In this document: positions 34,496 through 47,860 of the stretch, piece by piece
Layout of the letters: the number at the start of each line of letters is the position of its first letter
How positions within the stretch are numbered: position 1 is the stretch's first letter
From: Candidula unifasciata
Lineage: Eukaryota; Mollusca; Gastropoda; Stylommatophora; Geomitridae
NCBI GenBank assembly: GCA_905116865.2
Contig: CAJHNH020000502.1
Coordinates: 537,980 to 601,979 of the forward strand
Direction: 5' to 3'
DNA: 64,000 nucleotides
Made by a program: the position numbers and the translations under genes
The notes under the pieces: generated by a model
Seen by the model: only the letters and a program-made list of their open reading frames with translations
The model's database searches: none
What the model was told of the DNA's origin: nothing

Positions 34496-35870
34496 AGCTG
34501 CACCCAGCCACGCGTTGCTGTGGCATATTTTGGCTAAATGGAAAAGAAAGAAAATAGAAATCGCACATGTCTAATATGGTTAATGTTGCAATCATTGTCT
34601 GTGCAGATATAGAGATAGTCCTCAATTCCCCTCCCCCCCCCTCCCTTAAATCCACCGATTACTCTCTAACTCATCAAAGATTTTTTTAAAAGAAAGAAAA
34701 TAGAAATCGCATGTGTCTAATATGGTTAATGTCACAATCATTGCCTGCGCAGATATAGTCTGGTTTGTTGACTCTAGAACAAGCAACATATAATTTTGTC
34801 CTTATAGTGGTCGTTTAAATTGTATTATTAGGACTTCTAAATATGGTTATTTGGTTATCACATGCTAAAATTGATTTTTTAAAGAGACGGAAGTAAAGAT
34901 TACTACTGTACTATCAAATAAAAAAAAAAATTATAATAGCTGAGGTAGCTTTAGTAAAATAAAACAAATTAAGAAATGAAAACTTTAAAATCATGTGTTA
35001 AGCTCTTTAGGTAAACAGTTTCTGTCATCACCCCCTCCCCTCCCCCATCCACCGAGTACTGCTCTCTCCCTCTTCAAAGGCTTTGAAAATCATCACCTGA
35101 CGATATTTTTGTATCTGACTATGATATCCCTGTGCACCCTGACTAAAATAGGGAGCAGGAATTGTAATGAGTAGTAAATGCGGCTAGTGTAATATTTACC
35201 ATACCATCCTTCAAGTACCAGTACAACTACTACCACCACAGTAACTAAAATAATGTCACCGCTATCTATTGTACCATCGAAGTAGACAGTGGGTCGTGAG
35301 CCAGAGAATTTAGCGCCGCATGGCTAGCGCTGCCACAGACTGGTCAGGTTAGGATGCATAATTTCGCTCCCCGACAGATAAACGCCATCACCTTACGGGC
35401 GGCCTCCGGAATGACAGCTATACGGTGCCCAACCACAACTAATACTACTGCTGCTACTTTGAGTGGGTAAGGCACTTACTGTGACTTAAAGTTCTCCAAG
35501 TTAAAAGTTTATGTTAACCCCACCCTCCACCGCCTCCCCCTTTTCCCAAGTCACCGACTACTCTCTCCCTCATTAAAGTTGGGAGAAAACAAAACCAGGT
35601 GAAAAGCAATGAAAACAGGAAAAATACATCATAATTACGAAACTAATGCTATGTTAAACAACACAGCCTAATTACAACGCAATGTCAGACAAAATAAATG
35701 GAAACCTACAAAAATTCAGCGTAACCATGTAATCGGAGAGTTTGAAATGAAATTATAAGTATGCAAAATCATCAAATTTAATTATCATTTATAGTATTTT
35801 GGGCCACATGGCTAGTGATGTTGCCACAAAAGTGCAGGTAAAGATTTATTTTGCCCCCATATTTAAAAAA
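34496..35870. repeat. Unclassified repeat region with internal duplications
   Basis: Begins CTAGCTGCACCCAGCCACGC, a sharp boundary with the LINE. A segment of about 165 bp (AAAGAAAATAGAAATCGCA, CATGTCTAATATGGTTAATG, TGCGCAGATATAG) occurs at 34548-34620 and again at 34690-34760. Pyrimidine-rich blocks with CACCGAxTACTCTCTC recur at about 34655, 35055 and 35550. I cannot name the element. Confidence 0.5.
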
Positions 35871-35884
35871 AAAACAAAAAAAAA

Positions 35885-35947
35885 ACACATCAAATGCTGT
35901 ACTGGGGATTCGAACCCTGGTCTCCTGCATGGGAGCCCAGTGTTCTG
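35885..35947 (-). repeat. tRNA-like 3' half (SINE or pseudo-tRNA)
   Basis: On the minus strand it reads GGGCTCCCATGCAGGAGACC then AGGGTTCGAATCCCCAGTAC, with a perfect B box and T-arm (GGTTCGAATCC). The 5' half with the D-arm is not present, so it is not an intact tRNA gene. Confidence 0.55.
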
Positions 35948-35989
35948 TAGAAATTAAATTTAAAAAAAAAAAAGGTAAATACAGAGCAA

Positions 35990-36112
35990 TGGCATAAGAA
36001 CAGCCTTACAGAAATTAACATTAATCTTAATAGTGGTCTTGAGAGAGCTCATCAACAAATGTTTCCCTTAATACTTGGCTGAGGTACAAGGTGGAAGAGA
36101 AGAAGAAGAAAT
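35990..36112 (+). mobile_element. Short LINE 3'-end scrap
   Basis: Ends GAAGAGAAGAAGAAGAAATA after a block reading LERAHQQMFPLILG. The GAA-rich tail resembles the 3' ends at 59265 and 60180. The family assignment is weak. Confidence 0.3.
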
Positions 36113-36364
36113 AGGTTCTGAAGCTGCTTACGAACTTCTTGGCCATGTTATCTTCATATCTTCAGTTTATTAGAACAATCAGATCCCAGTTTATTATTTT
36201 ATTCTCTTCATTTCTTTGTAAGAAAACTAGGGATCCGTTATCTGGCAACTTTTTTTTTTAAACACAGCCCATCATGTATGTCATGTTTTCTAGTTTCTAT
36301 ATTCTTCTACGCTGACACTACAAACATTTTTTTTGGGGTGAAAATATTTCTCTCTGTCTTTCTA

Positions 36365-36660
36365 AAGAGGAAGCCATTGTGGTATATTGTCTAAACGCTC
36401 GCCTGCAGACCCGAAGGTCCTAAGTTCAGGTCCTGGCAAAACTAATCCTTTTGTCTTCAAAAAATAACCAGGCTTCCAGGTCAACTCAGTCTTAAATGGG
36501 TCCTAGGTAAAGTCCTGGGAAGTAAAGGTGGCCAGTGCGGTGATGACCACATCACCCACTGAGTGCAGATTGGTCTATAAAATAGCTAGCCCTGTATGCC
36601 TAACATGCCTGAAGGTGTGGAAAAGGGTCCTTCACCTTTACTCTAAAGAGACACAACTGG
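36365..36660 (+). repeat. SINE family 2, full-length copy
   Basis: The tRNA-like head GCCATTGTGGTATATTGTCT is followed by AAACGCTCGCCTGCAGACC and the B-box-like AGTTCAGGTCC. The body contains CTGGGAAGTAAAGGTGGCCA, CACATCACCCACTGAGTGCA and GATTGGTCTATAAAATAG. It ends near CCTTCACCTTTACTCTAAAG. Related copies are at 22215-22405 (+) and 36965-37225 (-). Confidence 0.75.
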
Positions 36661-36964
36661 TGGAAATCAACTCATGTATACAGCAAATATGGTTCCCACT
36701 TTTAATCACTGCCAGTGGCTTAGGACAGTTAAGAATGTCAAGACACAATGATGATCAAGACCCCTTATTGACACTTTAAAAAAAAAAAATTATGCAACAT
36801 GATCACATTTCTGCTCTGGAGTTACACAAATTTTTTCTCAGAAGCTTATATACAATCAGCCCCAACTCAAAAACAAATATTTGTTTTTAATTGTGTGGCT
36901 TATGCCTTCTGAAAGAAAAACATAACAGACCCATTATCCCTCTAACAAGTTGAGAGAACTGATT

Positions 36965-37225
36965 AGGTAAGAAAAGGAAAGGATGCTTTTTCCCACTTTC
37001 AGGCATACTGCACAAACAGAGCTAGACCTATATTATATAGACCAAGTGGCGGGTGATTTGTCAGCATAATACTGACCACCTTCACTTCTAGGGACTTTAA
37101 CCTATATCCCCATTTTATGGCTGGATCATTTTTTCTTCAAAATCCAGCTCCATTCAGATTTGAATCCACAGATTCCGATATGCAGACGAGGTCTAGCTGC
37201 TACACTACAGTGACTCCTCCAACTG
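36965..37225 (-). repeat. SINE family 2, inverted copy
   Basis: The minus strand from 37225 has the head TAGTGTAGCAGCTAGACCTC and B box GGATTCAAATC. The body has CTAGAAGTGAAGGTGGTCAG, AAATCACCCGCCACTTGG and GCAGTATGCCTGAAAGTGGG, in the same order as 36365-36660. The two copies are about 300 bp apart in opposite orientation. Confidence 0.72.
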
Positions 37226-37540
37226 ATTTGGGGTTTGCTGAAGCAGAATGTTTGCAGCTTAGCTGTAATCAACAAAACAATGTGGTGCAGATGAAGAAGA
37301 AAATATGCTTAAAACTGCAGCTGAAATTTAAAAAAAAAAAATGAAAACATACCAGCTGCACTAGAATTTTTTCCAAATGCTCGGTCATAACACTTGCGTC
37401 ACCTTCAGCCTGCAGAATTATTCATGATGTAACAGAGATTACTCAATAACTGGCTATTAATGCCAGGAAATAATTACTTAAATGCGAGTTTCAAACCATT
37501 TGGTAGAACTCTTTAGGATTTAGCCATACAATAGACAGCA

Positions 37541-37710
<170 letters not shown>

Positions 37711-37798
37711 AGGGTTACAAACTGTCATCTAGCATGGCTCACGGAGCAGAAAGCAGCTGATGCACATATAGTGACAGACTTAATGAGCATGTTTAAGA

Positions 37799-38215
37799 AG
37801 ACCTAAACTGGCAAACTCTGACTAGAGTGGGTTGACAGTTTCCAGAAGTGTCATCAAGAAACTTTTCCTGGCTTTGCAAACTAGAATATGTAAAAGGAAA
37901 TGAAAGACCCGACAGACCAGCAGTGTCTGTAGTGGTTTGTGGAGGAAGAAGTATAAACAAGGCTGTCATACTGAATATGCTATGTTCCAGAGACTGAGAC
38001 AAAGGAGTCAGAGACAATGAATCGCCTGTTGGAAATGGGCATTTAAAGAGGACAAGCATGCAGAAACTGGTTGCAAGGCAAAGAAAGATACGCCAGTCAA
38101 CTTCTACTAAGTATGTTAAGCAAGGAGACATGGCTGCTGCATCAGAGCATGGAGCACGAATGAGCCAGACCAATGTGCTAGATATTGTATGCATGGACAG
38201 GTAACAAATGAGTCC
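37799..38215 (+). mobile_element. LINE fragment, RNase H end to C-terminus
   Basis: Encodes WVDSFQKCHQETFPGFA then YVKGNERPDRPAV, VVCGGRSINKAVILNMLCSR and, near the end, ARMSQTNVLDIVCMDR. VKGNERxDRxA is the last RNase H motif of the family. It is homologous to 26630-26915. Immediately downstream of the GA array. Confidence 0.7.
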
Positions 38216-38219
38216 ATCT

Positions 38220-41000
38220 TACATTTGGCCCTTCCAAACACTAATTGTTCATGCACCAATTTAACTGTTATCTGCAAAGCATGCTATGTTCATTTAGTCA
38301 AATAATATGAGTACAAGGTAAAGAACAAAAAGGCACAGATGGCAAATGTCATACTCATTTACACATAAATATAAACATGCATACATTCACTCACACATGC
38401 ATAAACACATGTTCCTACTTATCACCAAACATTCCTACATGCTGCATGGTGGGTGATCAGTTTGTTTTGTACTGTGAAGTTTATTTGTGCATCTGCATTT
38501 GAGTCTACATGTTGTTTATATTAAATGGCAAGAAAACTATTTAAAGTTCATTCATTCATACTGTCCTGTTGTGCTATTATATGTCACATAGGACTCGCAG
38601 TCTATTCCTCCACTCCTTTCCACTTTGTGCAATCAATTCAATATCATGAATGGAATCCAGTCCAGCAGCTTTTGCCTCTCTCAAAGTTCGTTTTAGGGTT
38701 TCTTTTGGGTGTCCTCAACTCCCTAATTTCCCAATTTAGCGCCTATTTTGTAATTCTCTGCTAATTTCTCCTTGGAATGTGTGCAACAAAGTGCAATCTT
38801 CTCTGTCTTGTAACTGTTGATACTATTGGTTGCCAGACGTTTCTCTTAATTCTTTGCCCATTCTCAATTCATCCCATTTTATATTCAACATTTTTTCACA
38901 GGCATTTGTTTTTGAGTGAATTTAGTGGCTGCTCAAATTGGTATATGTTAAAATTAAAATGGAAAAAACATTAGAATTCAAAATAAGTAACTTGGTTTTC
39001 AAACTATACAGTAGTTCCATATTTTGTTCGGGCTTTTGAAATCTGATGCCTTGCTCATGCATACAGTTATGAATAAAGCTCACTGTTAAAGGAATGGCTC
39101 GCTATATTTAGAAAACACTGCAATATGAAATGCGCAATGCAGTAGGAAATAACAAGACAATTGTGTGCAGAGCTTAGTGGATGGCAGCAGGCAGTGAAAG
39201 AATTTATTTCTTTGTATATTTCTTCACTATCAAAATTGCTACCCAAATATGGCCCTGGCAATAATAAATTGTTTCATATCCTGTAAAAACTAAGCCTGCA
39301 ATACTCTTCATAAGGTATGCAGTTTACTTAAAGCAATATTCTCAGACACAGAAAAAGACTTTCAATGCACTTTTGAAAATCCTGAATCTACCTACCTTTG
39401 CTTGTAGAGCCGCTCTAGATAAAGCTTCTGTTATGAATAAAACAGAAAAGGATTACATTTTTTTAAATTATAACTTTTTGTCGTTGTTGTTAAATGGGAA
39501 TGTTAATCACCCCAACATATTAGATTTGCATATTTAAGCAGAAATGTTGTTTCTGTATGTTACAAATAAGTATTCATAAAAGGCAAATAGTTTGAAAAAA
39601 AAAAAAAAAAGACACAATTACAAGGCATTTATGTTTAATATAGAAGTATATTAAACTTCAAGATTTATACTGTTGACAAAGCAAGTAATTCTGAAATTAT
39701 AACAAACAGAATACACGACAGATAGCTAAAAATGTGTGATATATTATTTTATCAGGTAACTACTGGTTGTGGTAGGGGAGATAACACAGGCACATAATTA
39801 GTTGCTTGTCTTAACTGTGACTACAATCAAACACTTTATTGCATGATTTCACACACACACACACAGAGAAACATGCATTGGCTATTAGCTGCATTTGTAC
39901 ACGGCATACACTTTATTTGTTAAAGATCTGTAGGCATTCTGAGGATCTTAAATTACCATAACATCAAGACGGATATTTCGCTCATTTTAGAAACACTGAT
40001 CAGTCATAAATCATGCTCACCGGTCACACTAAAATATTTTATGCTATAATGTGCTTCAATTAGTTAACACAACATATCTGTTGTATAATGTTTTGCAAAA
40101 TACATATTAAAAAAAATATTACTTTTATTATGGGTATTTTAGCTTCTTTTTTTTTCAATTTAAATTATCAAATACCTTTAGTGAAAATTCTTAACAGCTC
40201 TGCTACAAGTTCAAGAGCAGTTCCTTTCACTGAAAATAACAGAAGGAATAATTCTATCATCAAGCATGCATTGTTCCTAATTGCCTTTAATTAATTAAAT
40301 AAATTAAAAGCTGCAGCGTTCTTCACCTATACCCATGCCAGTCGTGAATTTTCTCCATCTTCTCTGTGGTCATTAGGTCTTTAACTTTCTCATCTGGACA
40401 TTGCTTGCTAGATTTTTCTAATGACATATCCATTTACTATTTTATTACCTTTACTTTTACTTCTATCAGAAACTTTTGGTCCTTGACAATAGTATAAAAT
40501 TAGTGATGAAATCCTCTTTTACTTTTATCCCGTTCCATGGCTGGGAGCACAAAAATGAGAAAGAGAGACAGACAGAGAGAGACTCATGCATGAAACATGA
40601 CAGAATAAATCAAGAAAAAGAAAAAACTGGTTAAACTGAACACTGTTTGATAACAAAATCAAATACTGGTTGACATTACAAAATTCAGCAACTTCCAAAA
40701 CTGAAGATTGTAAAATTATTTTATATACTGTACACAGAATGTATACTAGTGGCCACTTTTAAGGAGAGCTTATCTGTAATCTAAGCTCCAACTGTCAGGA
40801 CTGTGCTGATATTTCCATACGCCCTCCTGTCAAATAAATATCTCACCTTCATTAAATGTCCAGTGCAGCGGTGGCTTTCCTACCCGTTACTTGATTATTT
40901 TCAAGTCTATCTTTTTACCTTTGCCTTTAAACAGGCGAGTTTTGCTGTTTTAATGAACTGGGAACGAAATTTTACCCTGAACTAACTAAATTTTCTGTTT
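38220..41000. other. No supported gene
   Basis: Unique-looking A+T-rich sequence with short open frames only. Poly-A at about 39596-39611 and a CA tract at about 39851-39863 are the only simple repeats of note. Confidence 0.45.
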
Positions 41001-41004
41001 CTAT

Positions 41005-41600
41005 GTGTGGTGGAATGACCAAGACCACCCCTACACTGTAGACTATTTGTGACGCTGGCGCCCCTAGCGGGCAGGTCACATTCAAATATAGACCCGTCCG
41101 GTGGGTATATAGTTCATCATGTCTATTTATACCTTTATCTGACGGAAAAGATATTTCTATATGTTCTGGATCTCTTGAAAAGTCTACATTTTCAAACTTA
41201 CAGTTGTAGGGTAGAGATTCTCTGGGTTAATATTCTTAATCCGAGAAGACAATTCACCCCTCGGCGTACTGATCAAGGGGGCTACTTTCTTTGCAAGTGA
41301 CCCCAAGCGTCCCTCTCATTCTCAGCCGGGCTTCCATGTAGATCAGAAGTTTTTTTTGCCTTTGTGCTTAATTCTGTCTAGAACGAAGTACCAGTTTATC
41401 ACCTAGAGGAATCCTAAGCTTGGGTAAGTCGATTATAGTTTACGAGTACCATGTATCTATATCTATATATTTAACCTGCTGCTGAGTTGAATGATTTGGC
41501 TATGAGACATTACAGAGCGAGAATGTTCTTGGTGTCAAAAGACTCCCGGCACCTGAATAAACCCTTCCCCTTTGAAGCTGAGAGTATGTGCCCTACCTAA
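41005..41600 (+). repeat. Possible solo LTR or other promoter-bearing repeat
   Basis: Starts near TGTGTGGTGGAATGACCAAG and is more G+C-rich than its flanks. GGGTATATAG at about 41103 could be a TATA box, and CCTGAATAAACCC at about 41553 contains AATAAA. That layout fits an LTR, but I could not find matching ends, a target duplication, a primer-binding site or an internal coding region. Confidence 0.25.
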
Positions 41601-42855
41601 ACCAATACTAGTATAAATGAAGTAATCTATCAGTCCAATCGATCCATAACCAACTAGTTGAGAATTTGGTTGGCGACCTCGAAGCTGGCAGATTTAATTT
41701 GGTCAGTGCACAGCTTCTTCGCGCAAATAGAGACACCCACAGTGACATCATGGAAACATATAGGAAACTCAACACAAAACAGGGTAGACGGGTCAGTCTA
41801 TGGAAAATAATATATACAAATGTGGGAGAGTGGTGGTCTGTGTGACTAAAGGTGCAGAGTTGGATGTGGACAGACGTGTTCTCTGTCTGATGGAGACTGT
41901 TTGTCCCCACTGTGGACCTTGTCTCCTGTCTCTTATCCTTACAGACTGAGATACATGAGGGCTATTACTGTCTCATTATCCTGAGAGCTGACCTCTGAGT
42001 GATTGCTAAATGTGGATGATCATAAAATGAGCTAGGCATGTGAACTGTGAGATGACTGCTAATTCTGAGTTCCTTCTTGTCACAGGATGATATCTCCTTG
42101 GAAGCCAGGCAGTCAATCAGCTGTCCACATAACCACCAGCATGGAAGCCAGCAAGGTGTAAGCCAGTTTGTAGGCGTCATCTTACAGGCCACCAGTTGTC
42201 ATCCAACAGATAGCGATCCTACAGTTTGTCAACAGACATTATCATGGGTGATGCACCTTCACCATCCTTTTGTCCAGCAATTGTTCGGGGCTGCCAGAAA
42301 CAGTCTTTGTGCCAGAATACCCTCACCAAGAGCTTGTTTGGGTTCCAGTGATTGACATCTGAGGTTGACTTTTTACCATATCAACCACCTGATAGAAAAA
42401 TCCAAGAAGGTCAGCCTTTCCAAGTAATCCTGAACCAGTTGAGGGCAGTGACTCTGAAGTGTGAACAGATAAGTGACATCAGTCAATAGTTAAACGCCAG
42501 GCTCTCATATTAATTGTCCACACTTATTTATGATAATGAACCTAGGCTGACTCTGGGAATCTCTCCGAGGATCAGTCAGACATACTGTGGTTTTGGTCTT
42601 TCATCATTCTGGCTGTTCTTGAATTTCTTTGCTTGATTCTTATATGATGCATATTTTGAATATATTACACGTCTTTGGAATTTTTCATTATTGACTTGAG
42701 TGTCCATCATTCACTGTTCTTATTTGCCTGGAGTACATGTATTTATTGTAATAATCTTAATCTGTGTTAACATGACTGTGATAGTACACTATCATAGTCT
42801 GGGAGCTATTTTCTTGAAGTAGTGGGGACGTCCGGCCAAGTTGCGCCTAGAAATA

Positions 42856-43056
<201 letters not shown>

Positions 43057-43079
43057 TGTATTCTTTAGTGCCATAGCTT

Positions 43080-45570
43080 GTGTTGCCCTACTCCTGAAAT
43101 AGGTTTGGTGTATATTGGCCGCAGGATACCGCCTGGACCAATACGAGCTGACATCCCAACACTTATACTATTTCAGAGTGCTGTTGGTTCATAAGGGGTT
43201 CATAGCTTGACACTCATTAGTACTTTAAAATATTGATCATCAGTGGATTGGTAAAGGGTTTTTACTGACTGTAAAAATATGTCACTCATTTTATGATTTT
43301 AAAAAATCTGATTCTTAGAATTCCTCATTTTCTGAGTTATTTTAGAAATGCTCTATAATTATTGTGCCTAGAAATATATTAAATATAATAGGAAAGTGAT
43401 TTATTGGGAGAGAGTGCACACTCCTTCTTTATGGATTAAGAACATAACTGATATAACAGATTGTGTTCTTATGCACTTTGGCTCATGTGATATGTGGCTG
43501 TTATTTTGTCATAAAATCTAGTCCTCAAGAATAGCCAATAATTTGTTTATGAATCCTTTCTATCAGAAGTCATTTCCTGGTTTGCAAACATAACATTCTG
43601 TTATGCACATGTACTAACCTGTGACTTTTTTATCCTGAAAATGCTGCTCTAAAGTCTCACTGACAGTTTTCTAAATGTTATGAAAAAAAGAAAGAAATCA
43701 AAGCATTGTTCAGTCACTAAATATAACCACCAGGCAGAAATAAATGACATGCAGTTAAATACTGAAAAAGTCAAATACTCTTACTTCATCAAATTTATGA
43801 AGTTTGAATTAATAACTTACTGACCTGACAAATATATGCAAACGCATTTTCAAACATTTTTCTTGTTAGCTAAAAGTTCTTGTAATTTCTATGCACTCTT
43901 CACACAACCAAACCAAATATTTAGCTGAAACATTAACTCTTCAAGGCCTGAGCAACGCTGTGAGTGCTGATTGAGAAGTTCCGATTTGCCTTAACAACAC
44001 TGTCAGCGCTGATCGTGTGTCCCTCAAATATTGTTTTGCATACAGTGCCGTATTCTATCTAATGTTAAGAACTACTTTTAAAGAATTTAAGGACAGTTAC
44101 TCTAAAGTCTTCCTTTGAATAAAATTCCGGGTTCCAAGACATGTAGTCGCAGATTGTTATGTTTCATAGCTAGTGTTTTTTTTTCAACAGTGCATTTTCT
44201 TTGTTTTTCGAGGACCATGGATACCAATGTTTCAATCACACGTATAGGCGGCAAAATGCGTCTTTCTGCAGCCTAAACTCAGAAACTTTTCAGTCAGATG
44301 TTTTTAGTTCTAAGCAATCAGCTGTTTAAAAATCTGGCGATTCTGATAAGTTTACACAGACAATGTCCCATTGCTACCACATTTAGGATGTAGAAGAAGG
44401 AAAGTGCTCCAAACAAATAGACAGTACTATACTATGGCTAAGCTACATTGAAATCATCGCAGCTACAGTCTGTATATAACTACAAAGTAAATAGTGTGTG
44501 TGTAATGGCTAATTTATCTGTCATTTTTTCTATGAAATTTCACTCAGCACTCTGTGAGAACTAAGAGCCCTGAGTGATAAACTAACGCAGAAACTTATCA
44601 TAACTTTGGAATTTTTTTAAGGAAATTATACAAACTTTCAAGTTTTACTCTCACATTTGGATATTTACTGCTCTTATGGCTGCAAAACCATGGTAAGTGA
44701 AGAATTTGTTTTGGGTAAATTTATGATGTGAAATTAACACCTGCTGAATTCTTCTTTTATACTAACTATAACAGTATCAAACATATACTTATCATCATAT
44801 TCAAAATGTACACTAATTTCTCTTTAAAAGATATCTTTACTTTGGTAGGGATTAGAAGTATATTACATTCTCTATTGCTTTTTTTTTTGTACACCACACC
44901 TCTGCCATTTTTGTAAAGGGAAATAATGTCAGCCGAATCTGTCAAAATTCATGGGCCTGAAAAAGTTAACACAACCACACACACACAAACATAAAAACCT
45001 TTACACATCATATAGTTGTAGAAACCTGGATATGGAGCTTGACTGTACAGCCTCAACTTACTGACTACAACAGTTAACAGCCTAAATTAGAAACATGCTA
45101 GCGTCAGGAATCTACACAATTACAAATTCCAGTCGTATACTGCAAACAGCACTAACATGTGGATTGAACAGAATCAAGAGCAAGCAACAGATTCAATATT
45201 TAACAGAGTAGCAAAAACAAAACAAAAAACAATTTATATGCAACCAACAGCAAGGCTCTGTTCAGAAAGTGCTTCTGAGATATTAAATTGGGAACATCCA
45301 CGAATGCATACTCAGTAAATATATGAATGATTTATTGTTCATGAGAAGTAAACATTCACATTCTTTTCACATTCTTGAAGAAACTATAAACAGGTAGTTC
45401 CATGGTAGATAGGATACTGTTGTTGGAATGTCAGCATAACACACATTATAATTCTAGGTACAACATTCTGAAATACTAAAAAAAGATTCTATGAACCCCA
45501 CAGACAAAGAATAAAAGAAATACCGACAACCTAAAACATCTAATCAAGGAAGATTGACTAGTAAACAGCA
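43080..45570. other. No supported gene
   Basis: A+T-rich. One tempting exon-like block (44622-44692) is discussed under rejected items. Confidence 0.4.
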
Positions 45571-45574
45571 TCCT

Positions 45575-45805
45575 GTCTCTGAAAATGAAATATTTTGACT
45601 ACATCAAGCACCATGGCGGATTAAAAAGAATAGTAGCAAAAGGCACAGTATCAGGTAGGAGGAGCTAAGGCCGACCAGCACAAAGATGGATGGAGGATAT
45701 AAGTGACACGCTGAGTAGGAAAATACATAAGGCAGGGAGAGTAGGTGAGATACCAAGTTTCTTTCAAGCAGGCTGTGATGAGAGCAATGTGCTCTAAAAG
45801 ACCTT
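45575..45805 (+). mobile_element. LINE fragment, ORF2 C-terminus
   Basis: Encodes LKMKYFDYIKHHGGLKRIVA then KGTVSGRRS, GRPAQRWMEDISDTLSRKIH. This is the K-x-x-GRR-x-RGRP-x-x-RW-x-D-I ending shared by many non-LTR ORF2 proteins. A stop lies within it. Confidence 0.7.
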
Positions 45806-46404
45806 CATGATGATGATGAGATACAATATAAAAATAATAAAATCAGTGAAATCGGCAGGAGGCCAATTCCTTTTCTTGCAGTCAGTTGCAACATTATATT
45901 CTAGGAACTTTGTAAATCTCTACGGCCACCAGTCAGTCACTATGTTTTTAAACTTCTGGACCTATGCATTAGACCCGATGTATCCATGATATGACCAAAC
46001 GTTTATGCCCTTGAAGTATATTTTTTCCAGTAGACTACACAGAGATTAAAATATCGACACTAGTACTAGAAGTAATTTAATTTATGTCTAGCCGTGAAAC
46101 TATACGGTTTTTTCCATTTTAGACGTGCATTTGTATTTTGGCTATTCACAATTTGGTGAGTGGTAAGTTCACCAATAACTCTTAGTTTAGCAAACACAAT
46201 AACTTGTACCGATTTTTCAAATGATAAATTTGAGTTTATATATAGCTGACATGTATAACAACAGAATAAATTTTTTTAACTAAAACAGTTATATTTTCAT
46301 GACATGAAACTTTGATTCAATTGTGGTGGCCCTAAAATGTGCTTGACCTGTTTTTTGTTTTGTTTTTTGGTAATTACTAAAAAAGAGTAATTTAGTTGCC
46401 TGAA

Positions 46405-46720
46405 CTTCAGATGCCTCCCTCTTGGTCTGAGGTCAAAGAAGTTGTGAAAAAAGCAAGCGGCAAATCTGCTCCAGGATCCAATGATGTCCCACCTGCAGTA
46501 TACAAAGGCTGTCAGAAAGTCCTCTGAAAGCTTCATCGCTTGCTAAGGTTCGCATGGAGCCGAAAATACATATGTAAAGAGTGACAGAAGGCCAACAGAG
46601 TCTATATTCCCAAGGAGCGAGACTTCTCTGATCAACCCCAATTCGCTAGGTCCCAGGTGAACCAACTACTGGGGATCAGTAGGCTCCTGCTATGCATGCT
46701 CCCATTGTGGAGGTCTTATT
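46405..46720 (+). mobile_element. LINE fragment, RT N-terminal region
   Basis: Encodes MPPSWSEVKEVVKKASGKSA then PGSNDVPPAVYKGCQKVL, RFAWSRKYICKE, NRVYIPKERDFSDQPQF. The K-x-A-x-x-x-S-x-PG-x-x-x-VP-x-x-x-YK and W-I/Y-PK-E segments are typical of one non-LTR RT clade. It has an in-frame stop and ends at about 46720. Confidence 0.75.
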
Positions 46721-46969
46721 ATTATTACAGATTTCATTTCTACAACTACAATAAATAAAAATGTTGGCTTTGATTATATTAAACAAATGATTCTAATTTT
46801 TTTAATCCACAACTATTGTAGCGTAATTTAATGCATCTCTTATTATTCTAAGTTGATTATATTGTCTCTTAGAGATATGCTGTTTCTTTATTTAGTCACT
46901 ATCAAACAAACTGAATAATATGGGGTAAAACCAAATGCAATGAAGTGGATATTCTTTACATTAAACCTG

Positions 46970-47114
46970 TTATAACTCTGAGTCCCAAGGAATGCATCAT
47001 ACATTTATAGGTTCCTGCCTAGAGGCCCAATGAAAGCAAGATGCACCGATTTTATGTCTCTCTCGACTACCCCTTGGGCCTCTGATGCTAAATCCCTGGG
47101 ACTCAAAGAGTTAA
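46970..47114. mobile_element. TTAA-type MITE (copy 3, inverted)
   Basis: Runs from TTATAACTCTGAGTCCCAAG to GGGACTCAAAGAGTTAA. The right TTAA is intact (47111-47114); the left is altered to TTATAA. The interior GCCTCTGATGCTAAATCCC matches copy 2 in reverse. Confidence 0.68.
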
Positions 47115-47489
47115 TAATTTACTAATAAAGTGCTTACACTTAAAACTAGTGAGCTGGTGGCCATTTTGTATATGTTAATTAGGTAACCCACATAGTACGG
47201 TATACATCTTGCCAGGCTCTTGGCAGATAACCATAAACTGGTTACGTGTTTGCCTAAAAACAGTGTGTTGGCAGGCTGCCATTTGTATTTGCATATACTA
47301 ATATAATGTTAAGTAGGCACATACTGCACCATTTTTTTTAAGGAAATGCATATACAGTTAGACCTCACTGCCCTGATTGCAATGAAGTTTAGCTGCTAAG
47401 GGATTCGTTGAAAAACAAAAAAATGCAAAAATTTAGTCATTTCAACCCTATATTTTACTTGGATACAAATCTGGATCCATCTTTTGTCA

Positions 47490-47690
47490 GTTTACACTAT
47501 AGTTATTATAATAGCAACTGCAGAAATGAAATGTTTGCATACTATGCTAGGTGTAACGAGGAAAGATCGACTTAGAAAAGATATCAGGAGGAGAGTCAGC
47601 ACAGAATTATTACTAATACTGAACTTTATAGGTAGACAGCAAAATCATGTAACAAAATTGGCAGCAGACAGGGCACCACAGTGATGGTTT
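47490..47690 (+). mobile_element. LINE fragment, C-terminal region
   Basis: Encodes AEMKCLHTMLGVTRKDRLRK then DIRRRVSTELLLILNFIGRQ. EMK-x-L-R-x-x-x-GVTR-x-DR-x-R-x-x-D-I is characteristic of the end of several non-LTR ORF2 proteins. Short and isolated. Confidence 0.65.
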
Positions 47691-47860
47691 GCAGATCAGG
47701 GCTGCCAATGGGATTTTTATAAAAAAACCAAGCTACCCTGACCAAAAAAAACCCCAACAATACAGGCAAAGAACAAAAAACCAAAACCCGAGAATGATTA
47801 AAAAGTACAAAACTTATAGTTACGAAACAAGACATTTACCTACTTTTATATAAGGATATA

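Noticed and set aside
35885..35947. Functional tRNA gene
   Set aside because: Only the anticodon-side and T-arm half is present; the D-arm and 5' acceptor strand are missing.
44622..46157. Two exon-like blocks with good splice signals (44622-44692 and 46123-46157)
   Set aside because: Joining them gives an immediate TGA at the junction, and neither block resembles a known protein. Chance splice-like signals are common in A+T-rich DNA.
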